Below, in pieces: positions 1 to 3,919 of a stretch of DNA of 7,915 bases. The notes under the pieces are model-generated. The model searched no databases. It saw nothing but the letters and a program-made list of their open reading frames with translations, and was not told where the DNA came from. The stretch comes from Verrucomicrobiales bacterium (GTDB lineage: Bacteria > Verrucomicrobiota > Verrucomicrobiia > Verrucomicrobiales > DEV007), in the NCBI GenBank assembly GCA_003232855.1, contig QIKC01000242.1, positions 1 to 7,915 of the forward strand, written 5' to 3'. The position numbers were made by a program, and so were the translations under genes. The first letter of the stretch is position 1. Each line of letters opens with the position of its first letter.

Positions 1-358
1 GTTCGGGCTTTGGCTCCGGTTCGGGTTCGGGCTTAGCGGGTGGAGTTTGGATGATCGGACGGGTGGGGAGGACGAGGTCGGATTCGGGGTCGTCTTTCCG
101 GGCGCCTGGGCTGAGGAAGGGGAGGGGCTGCTGGTGCTGGGCGGTGGCGGGTTGCGGCTCGGCGTCCGTTTGGAGATCGGTCGGCGGCGTTACCCACGCG
201 ACGGGTTCGTCTGCGGCGGGATCGATGGCCGGTTCGGATGCGGCCGTGCTTCCCGCGCCCCCCTTACTGGTGGCCAGTACGACAATGAGCAGCAACAGGG
301 CGGCGTGCGCGACGATGGCGAGCAGCAGGTTGAGGCGGAATTTTGGGCGGTCGTCCAC
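1..358 (-). CDS. TolA/TonB-like energy transducer, N-terminal part (runs off the window)
   Basis: This reading frame stays open from the end of the TolR/ExbD gene to the left edge and gives 119 residues. It has no ATG. The only usual start before the membrane segment is GTG at 358-356, since a TAG closes the frame inside the end of the upstream gene. The product begins MDDRPKFRLN, followed by one hydrophobic segment at about residues 8-31 (LLLAIVAHAALLLLIVVLA). After that comes a long stretch rich in Pro, Glu, Lys and Gln, ending in a repeated Pro-Glu/Lys-Pro pattern. A short basic cytoplasmic tail, one membrane helix and an extended proline-rich periplasmic linker are the architecture of TonB and TolA. 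Its place third after TolQ/ExbB and TolR/ExbD, same strand, 55 bp gap, supports this role: carrying proton-motive energy to the outer membrane. The C-terminal domain that would separate TolA from TonB is outside the window. The start is less certain than the gene. Confidence 0.75.
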   Translation of the reverse strand, partial: MDDRPKFRLNLLLAIVAHAALLLLIVVLATSKGGAGSTAASEPAIDPAADEPVAWVTPPTDLQTDAEPQPATAQHQQPLPFLSPGARKDDPESDLVLPTRPIIQTPPAKPEPEPEPKPE

Positions 359-413
359 GGTCTTGTGACGCGCCTTGCCGAAGGTGGGCGCGAGCTGGGT
401 GCGAAAGAGAAGG

Positions 414-836
414 CTAGCCTTCGTTCTGGGCGGGTTTGGTGACGACGCCGACTTTGGCTACGCCGGCTTCGCGCACGGTGTCCATGACGCCGATGAGATC
501 CTGCACGCGCAAGTCCTCGTGCGCTCTAATGATGACGCCCATCTCCGGGTTTTGCGTTTTGAGTTGGCCGATGCCGCCGGACAGGTCGGCGAGTTCGAAT
601 GGCGCGCCATCGAGTTCGATCATGCGGTATTTATCGATCGAGATGGTGAAGATTTTCGTTGGGTCGATGGCGTCCCGCGAGGCGTTGCTGGTGGGGATGG
701 TGAGGTCGGCGCTCTCGGCGAGGAAGGGCGCGGTGATCATGAAGATGATGAGTAGGACGAAGGCGAGGTCGAGCAGTGGGGTGACATTGAGCTCGGAGAG
801 CGTGCCGAAGGAGTGTCGTTGTTTGCCGTATCGCAT
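414..836 (-). CDS. Biopolymer transport protein, ExbD/TolR family
   Basis: This 140-residue protein is the full usual length for ExbD/TolR, the small partner of the TolQ/ExbB proton channel in the inner membrane. A short basic N-terminus leads into LNVTPLLDLAFVLLIIFMI at residues 16-34, the single membrane helix. Asp23 sits where the family has its essential proton-carrying aspartate. The periplasmic domain follows, with the typical C-terminal part at about 100-133 (IIRAHEDLRVQDLIGVMD, then VAKVGVVTK). The gene begins 28 bp after the stop of the TolQ/ExbB gene, and a proline-rich transducer gene follows it, so the three form an operon. I see no strong ribosome binding site before the ATG. Sequence alone does not decide TolR versus ExbD. 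The gene order Q-R-A fits Tol-Pal, but TonB systems share it and the genes further left are missing. Confidence 0.93.
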   Translation of the reverse strand: MRYGKQRHSFGTLSELNVTPLLDLAFVLLIIFMITAPFLAESADLTIPTSNASRDAIDPTKIFTISIDKYRMIELDGAPFELADLSGGIGQLKTQNPEMGVIIRAHEDLRVQDLIGVMDTVREAGVAKVGVVTKPAQNEG

Positions 837-864
837 CGTGTCCGTCTGTTTGAGCTAGGGTGGG

Positions 865-1818
865 CTAGGCTTCTAGGCCGCGGACTTCTTCGCCGACCAG
901 CTCGAGGTCTTCGTTGTCTGCCTTCTCTACTAGCAGGTCGGCATCGGGCGCTAGCTGCCGCTTGGTTACCCGGTGGCTGGGTTGCGGGGTTGCTGCGTCG
1001 GCGGTGCGGTGAACCAAGTCACTGGCGGTGAGGCGGCGCCCTCCGGCGGTGGTGGAGATCGGTCGACCGTGATCGACATACCAGCGCTCGAAGTCCGTGC
1101 GCAGTTCGCTGCGGAAATTGTCGAGATCAGCGACCATTCCCCTGATCTTGTTTACCAAATAGTTGTAACCAAACATGGCGGGGATGGCGACTAGCAGCGC
1201 GACGACAGTCGTTAACAATGCGGCGGAGACACCGGGCGCCATCGTTTTTAGGCTGGCGACCCCGGCGGCGGCGGCGACGCTGCCGAAGGTGTCCATCACA
1301 CCCCAAACCGTCCCCAGCAAGCCGAGGAATGGCGCGCCGCTGACGGCGGTGGCGAGCACGCCCATCTGCGATTCGAGGCGGGTGGTGTTGCTGCCGATGG
1401 AGCGCTCCATAGCGCATTCGATAGGATCCATGTGCGAGGGCTTGAGCTGGCCAGCGTTTTCTAGTTTGGCGGCGACGTCGGTATCGCCGTCGCGAATTCC
1501 GGCTAGATGGAATGCGAGCTCGCGGGAGCCGGCACGATAGAGATGGGCGACTGGGGCGTCCGATTCCGCCTCTCCGTCTTGCCAGAGCTGTAGCGGGTTT
1601 TGCCGCCCCCGGTAGGCGTCCAAAAACTGGGCGTTCTGCTTGCGCACACGCCGTACGACCAAGAATTTGGTCACCATGACCGACCAGCTGAAGCTGGAAA
1701 GGATGACAAGAACGAGACAAATGGCGATCCCCGCCGCCGATGATTGGTCAAAGGCAAAGGTGAAACCGTTGGCTATCCATGCGTTTGACTCGATTAAGGA
1801 TGTGATCAGTGGCGACAT
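865..1818 (-). CDS. MotA/TolQ/ExbB family proton channel protein
   Basis: This 317-residue inner-membrane protein is the channel subunit that, with TolR/ExbD, turns proton flow into movement of a TolA/TonB-type transducer. Three membrane segments are visible: about 28-50, about 153-178 and about 195-221. The second and third carry the family's most conserved stretch, PFLGLLGTVWGVMDTF at 163-178 and PGVSAALLTTVVALLVAIPA at 195-214, with the glycines, the Thr170 region and the helix-breaking prolines expected there. A cytoplasmic loop of about 100 residues separates segments 1 and 2, as in the family. TolQ and ExbB are normally about 230-245 residues. The extra length is mostly a polar tail from about residue 250 to 317 with a basic middle and an acidic end (EKADNEDLELVGEEVRGLEA). 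It is first in the operon, behind an AT-rich repeat-laden region. No clear Shine-Dalgarno precedes the ATG. TolQ is my preference over ExbB because of the gene order, but this is not settled. Confidence 0.93.
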   Translation of the reverse strand: MSPLITSLIESNAWIANGFTFAFDQSSAAGIAICLVLVILSSFSWSVMVTKFLVVRRVRKQNAQFLDAYRGRQNPLQLWQDGEAESDAPVAHLYRAGSRELAFHLAGIRDGDTDVAAKLENAGQLKPSHMDPIECAMERSIGSNTTRLESQMGVLATAVSGAPFLGLLGTVWGVMDTFGSVAAAAGVASLKTMAPGVSAALLTTVVALLVAIPAMFGYNYLVNKIRGMVADLDNFRSELRTDFERWYVDHGRPISTTAGGRRLTASDLVHRTADAATPQPSHRVTKRQLAPDADLLVEKADNEDLELVGEEVRGLEA

Positions 1819-1840
1819 TCGATGAGAGAACCTGATATTT

Positions 1841-1909
1841 AGGATTTCTTAAATAGAATCGCAACGTCCTCCATATTTTTGAGGATTTCAAATAAAATTG
1901 GAAAGTCCT
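1841..1909. repeat. Two imperfect 28-30 bp direct repeats, 41 bp period
   Basis: Unit A (1841-1870) and unit B (1882-1909) both begin AGGATTTC, carry an A/T-rich centre and end in GTCCT. They lie 41 bp apart, start to start, and share most of their bases after small gaps. Each unit is bounded by AGGA at one end and TCCT at the other, so each could also close into a short hairpin. They lie just upstream of the TolQ-like gene on its transcribed side, which makes regulatory or leader RNA roles possible. Chance duplication is equally possible. Confidence 0.5.
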
Positions 1910-1963
1910 TTCGAATTTCGCCATCGCCTCGTTCAGATCCCTTTCAGATCCTTGTGACGGAGG

Positions 1964-1996
1964 GGCAGACGACACAAATTTGTCCCATATGGGACA
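1964..1996. repeat. 33 bp palindrome-bearing element, copy 1
   Basis: This copy matches 2193-2225 in 32 of 33 positions; the one difference is A at 1976 against G at 2205. It consists of a left part GGCAGACGACAC, then an A/T step, then the perfect palindrome GTCCCATATGGGAC (1982-1995), extendable by one base on each side. On the plus strand the hairpin is followed by a run of seven T (1998-2004), which looks like a terminator, but no plus-strand gene lies upstream. It is probably a dispersed element of the REP/small-palindrome kind or a protein-binding site. Confidence 0.75.
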
Positions 1997-2071
1997 CTTT
2001 TTTTGCAGAGGGTGCCTTCTGACATTTTTTCGGGTTTCCGTAATTTAGAACTGTCGACGGATTTTTTGACA

Positions 2072-2098
2072 GAATTAACGGAATTAACAGAATTTTTG
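2072..2098. repeat. 9 bp short tandem repeat, GAATTAACR
   Basis: GAATTAACG (2072-2080) is followed directly by GAATTAACA (2081-2089) and a degenerate third unit, GAATTTTTG (2090-2098). Because the unit is three codons long, the minus-strand translation reads as repeated Asn-Ser-Val. Only two units are well matched, so this is a weak repeat. It is noted because it lies between the two 33 bp elements. Confidence 0.45.
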
Positions 2099-2192
2099 GA
2101 GGACGGCTGCGCCGCCGACGCTGCGTTTTTAGAGGCGTGAGGGATGTGCGGGGATACTGGTGGGACGGGGGTTGGGACTCTTGCTGAACACT

Positions 2193-2225
2193 GGCAGACG
2201 ACACGAATTTGTCCCATATGGGACA
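2193..2225. repeat. 33 bp palindrome-bearing element, copy 2
   Basis: This is the same orientation as copy 1, 229 bp away. Here the palindrome is longer: 2206-2229 is a perfect 24 bp inverted repeat centred on CATATG, because the right flank continues as AAATT. The 8 bp tandem array begins only seven bases after that palindrome ends. Base identity across the left flank, outside the palindrome, shows that the two copies share ancestry and are not just two independent binding sites. Confidence 0.75.
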
Positions 2226-2235
2226 AATTTTGTAA

Positions 2236-2347
2236 CCAATCGCCCAATCGCCCAATCGCCCAATCGCCCAATCGCCCAATCGCCCAATCGCCCAATCGCC
2301 CAATCGCCCAATCGCCAATCACCAATCGCTAATCGCTAATCGCTAAT
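2236..2347. repeat. 8 bp tandem array CGCCCAAT with decayed 7 bp units, reaching into lgt
   Basis: Nine exact copies of CGCCCAAT fill 2241-2312, preceded by a partial CCAAT. After these come 7 bp variants: CGCCAAT (2313-2319), CACCAAT (2320-2326) and three CGCTAAT units (2327-2347). The last of these contain the stop codon and final codons of lgt, which reads on the minus strand as ATT AGC GAT TAG. Exact units at one end and decayed ones at the lgt end suggest growth by slipped-strand copying away from the gene. The copy number is likely to vary between strains. Confidence 0.9.
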
Positions 2348-3316
2348 CTCTGAGGAGCAGGGGATGCGGCGGAGAATTTTTTGCTGGTATGGCCAGATGA
2401 GGGCGGAGGCGAGGAAGGCGGCGCCGATGCCGAACATGAACAGGGAAAAGAATTGGCCGCGGGTGAAGATACCGATGAAGCCGTCGCTGGGCGCGCGGAA
2501 ATGTTCGCCGAGAATGCGGAAGGCGGCGTAGCCGATGAAGAACATGCCGGTGAGGATTCCGTGGCGCAGGCGTGGGAAACGCACGCGGGCGATGTAGAGG
2601 ATGAGGAACAGGGCTAGCCCTTCCATGAGCGCCTGATAGATTTGTGAAGGGTGGCGGACGTTGAGGTAGTCGCGGAGGATGTCTTGGATCTCGGGGGAGC
2701 TGCGCGCGGCTTCGATGGCGGCTGTTTCATTGGCGAGTTGGAAGGGGGCGAGTTCGGTCCAGAGCGCGTCGCGCCCGGCGCCGGACGGGGCGACGAAATG
2801 CACCTCGCGGATCTCCTCTGGGAATTGGACGCCCCAGGCGACATCGGTTTTGCGGCCGTAGAGTTCGCCGTTGATAAAATTCGCGAGGCGTCCGAAGCAC
2901 AGGCCGAGGGGGGCGATGGTGCTCAGGTTGTCGCCGATGCCGCGCCAACTAATACCTGTTTTCCGGGCGTAGATGAAGGTGAATGCGGCTATCCCCAAGA
3001 TGCCGCCATGGCTGGCCATGCCGCCGTCCCAGAATTTGAAAAAGAGGGTCGGTTCATCGAGGAAGCGGTCGAGGTCGTAGAAAAGCATGTAGCCTAGCCT
3101 GCCGCCGAGCATTACGCCGAGTAGTGCGGCGAGGGTGATGAAGTCGCTGACCTGCGATTCGCGTAGTTCGCAATAGCCGCGGCGCACGAAGGAGCGCAGT
3201 AGTAGAAACCCGACCACGAAGGCGGCGACGTAGGCCAGGCCATACCAGCGCAGCCCGAATTTGTCGCCGAAGCGGATCAGGAAGGGGCTGAGGTCGTGGA
3301 GATAGTATCCGATCAT
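2336..3316 (-). CDS. lgt: Phosphatidylglycerol--prolipoprotein diacylglyceryl transferase
   Basis: Lgt is an inner-membrane enzyme that moves diacylglycerol from phosphatidylglycerol to the lipobox cysteine of prolipoproteins, the first step in lipoprotein maturation. The 326-residue product has several membrane segments and all the family hallmarks: LRWYGLAY at 22-29, DGGMASHGG at 97-105 with His103, and the signature GRLANFINGELYGR at 142-155 with Arg143, Asn146, Glu151 and Gly154. HPSQIYQALMEG follows at 222-233 and FRILGEHFR at 266-274, whose Arg267 and Glu271 match the essential Arg239 and Glu243 of the E. coli enzyme. The roughly 28-residue offset comes from a longer periplasmic loop at about 165-220. 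The start is well fixed, because an in-frame TAA lies eight codons upstream of the ATG. No Shine-Dalgarno is evident. The last codons and stop lie in a tandem repeat. Confidence 0.97.
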   Translation of the reverse strand: MIGYYLHDLSPFLIRFGDKFGLRWYGLAYVAAFVVGFLLLRSFVRRGYCELRESQVSDFITLAALLGVMLGGRLGYMLFYDLDRFLDEPTLFFKFWDGGMASHGGILGIAAFTFIYARKTGISWRGIGDNLSTIAPLGLCFGRLANFINGELYGRKTDVAWGVQFPEEIREVHFVAPSGAGRDALWTELAPFQLANETAAIEAARSSPEIQDILRDYLNVRHPSQIYQALMEGLALFLILYIARVRFPRLRHGILTGMFFIGYAAFRILGEHFRAPSDGFIGIFTRGQFFSLFMFGIGAAFLASALIWPYQQKILRRIPCSSEISD

Positions 3317-3345
3317 CGCGGGCGCGGGGTATGTTTAGCGGGGAA

Positions 3346-3362
3346 CCTTTGATGATCAAAGG
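3346..3362. promoter_or_regulatory. 17 bp dyad upstream of lgt, possible operator
   Basis: CCTTTGAT, one base, then ATCAAAGG form a perfect inverted repeat with 8 bp arms. It is 29 bp upstream of the lgt ATG, in the spacer between lgt and the plus-strand genes, a position suited to an operator or to the untranslated leader of lgt. I recognise no known regulator site in it. An odd-centred palindrome this size may also be chance. Confidence 0.35.
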
Positions 3363-3569
3363 GGAAAGGGGTGGCGAGTGATTCGATCCGTGGCGGAAGT
3401 GGGTAGTGGATGCGTGTTTTGTAGATGAAATCGCGTTCATTCGGGCGGATTCGAGAGGTAAAAAATCGTTTAAGTGTTTGGCGGTTAGGGTGTTGAGGGA
3501 AATTTTTGGAATTGATCGAACGGATCGAGAGCGTTGAACACGGATGGGCGAATCGTTGTCTAAATAGGC

Positions 3570-3773
3570 ATGACAGTGGAACTTCCCCCCAAGCCCACAC
3601 GTAAGGAACTCCTGCGGGAGTTTTTCTTGAACGCCACCCTGATCGCCCTCATTAACGAGTTGGGTCGAGAATCGACCCGGCTCGAGGCGGTGCGGGCGCG
3701 TGTTGGCGATTTTCGCGCTGATAGCCTCGGATCGTTCGAGGGTATGCAGCTTAGTGCGAGACGATTTTCATAG
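3570..3773 (+). CDS. Possible small protein of unknown function, 67 residues
   Basis: I do not recognise this product. It begins MTVELPPKPTRKELLREFF and continues through an amphipathic, helix-prone middle (about residues 11-45, with Leu/Ile/Ala alternating with Arg/Glu). There is no signal peptide, no clear membrane segment and no cysteine. The start is fixed by a TAA only two codons before the ATG, and the ribosome binding site is poor (AGG one base from the ATG). In favour of a gene: the frame is open between the divergent lgt and the U32 gene, the amino-acid pattern is protein-like in its first half, and a terminator-like hairpin follows at 3831-3869. Against: the frame is short, and hairpin-forming stretches lie inside it (3607-3622 and 3662-3678), so the DNA could instead be part of a structured leader RNA. 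The opposite strand has an Arg-rich frame that looks like a shadow. Confidence 0.4.
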   Translation: MTVELPPKPTRKELLREFFLNATLIALINELGRESTRLEAVRARVGDFRADSLGSFEGMQLSARRFS

Positions 3774-3780
3774 TAGACGT

Positions 3781-3810
3781 TGGGCGTTGTGCCGAAAGGC
3801 GCATCGCCCA
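3781..3810 (+). ncRNA. GAAA-capped hairpin in the leader of the U32 gene
   Basis: TGGGCG opens and CGCCCA closes a 13-pair-long stem with a GAAA loop at 3794-3797. Only one T-T mismatch and one G-T wobble interrupt it. The GNRA-type loop exists only in the plus-strand transcript (the other strand gives TTTC), which points to plus-strand RNA. No T-run follows, so it is not a terminator by itself. It may be part of a leader RNA with the next hairpin, because the GGGCG and CGCCC arms of the two can exchange partners. I recognise no known RNA family. Confidence 0.45.
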
Positions 3811-3830
3811 GTTGTTGAGGTTGAGTGATA

Positions 3831-3869
3831 GGGCGGCTCCGTGAGTGCGGGGTCGCCCGCTCTCTTTTT
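3831..3869 (+). terminator. Terminator-like hairpin with T-run, possible attenuator before the U32 gene
   Basis: GGGCGGCTCC (3831-3840) and GGGGTCGCCC (3849-3858) form a 10-pair stem including two G-T wobbles around an 8-base loop. After two more bases comes TCTCTTTTT (3861-3869). This is the form of an intrinsic terminator on the plus strand. It could end transcription of the small upstream frame, or act as an attenuator in the leader of the U32 gene about 50 bases further on. It overlaps the most upstream possible start (GTG 3845) of that gene, which argues against that start. Confidence 0.5.
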
Positions 3870-3919
3870 ACGGGGCGGCCTCTGGCCACGGCGCGCGGAG
3901 ATTGTTTGCCGACGGATCA

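Larger units (their letters stand above)
1819..2335. other. Non-coding repeat island between lgt and the tolQ-like operon
   Basis: These 517 bases hold no credible gene. Several short frames are open, but their peptides are translations of repeats (for example recurring AIGRLGDW or NSVNSVNSV). The stretch is visibly richer in A and T than the genes on either side. From left to right it holds two imperfect 28-30 bp units, a short direct repeat of TTTCAGATCC-like sequence near 1932-1952, a 33 bp palindrome-bearing element, a 9 bp repeat, a GC-rich patch at about 2100-2126, a second copy of the 33 bp element and an 8 bp tandem array. The promoter of the tolQ-like gene should lie here on the minus strand, but I could not find a convincing -35/-10 pair. 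Confidence 0.7.

Noticed and set aside
47..442. Plus-strand frames of 105-131 residues
   Set aside because: They lie opposite the minus-strand TolA/TonB-like frame, which has a membrane helix, a proline-rich linker and the expected operon place.
1748..1975. A 75-residue minus-strand frame with a Lys/Arg/Phe/Tyr-rich end
   Set aside because: It overlaps the start of the TolQ-like gene and most of its body is translation of the imperfect 41 bp repeats (WRTLRFYL-like recurrences). No family is recognised.
1981..2004. Intrinsic terminator (short stem with seven T) on the plus strand
   Set aside because: No plus-strand gene lies upstream to be ended. The stem belongs to the repeated palindrome, and copy 2 lacks a comparable T-run.
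1964..2225. CRISPR array
   Set aside because: There are only two copies of the 33 bp repeat, about 196 bp apart, with no third copy, no regular spacers and no cas genes.
1933..2325. Minus-strand frames of 60-130 residues and a 62-residue plus-strand frame (2144-2332)
   Set aside because: Their peptides are repeats of AIGRLGDW, NSVNSV or QSPNRPIA made by the DNA repeats. Overlapping frames are open at once because repeats lack stops.
3441..3569. Promoter hexamers for the small frame and for lgt (for example TTGAAC at 3534, TAGACA on the minus strand at 3563-3558)
   Set aside because: No partner hexamer lies at 16-18 bp with a fair match. The phylum may also use different promoter preferences.
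3607..3627. Terminator-like short hairpin followed by T-rich sequence
   Set aside because: The stem has only six good pairs, and it lies inside the possible 67-residue frame. It is kept only as a remark there.
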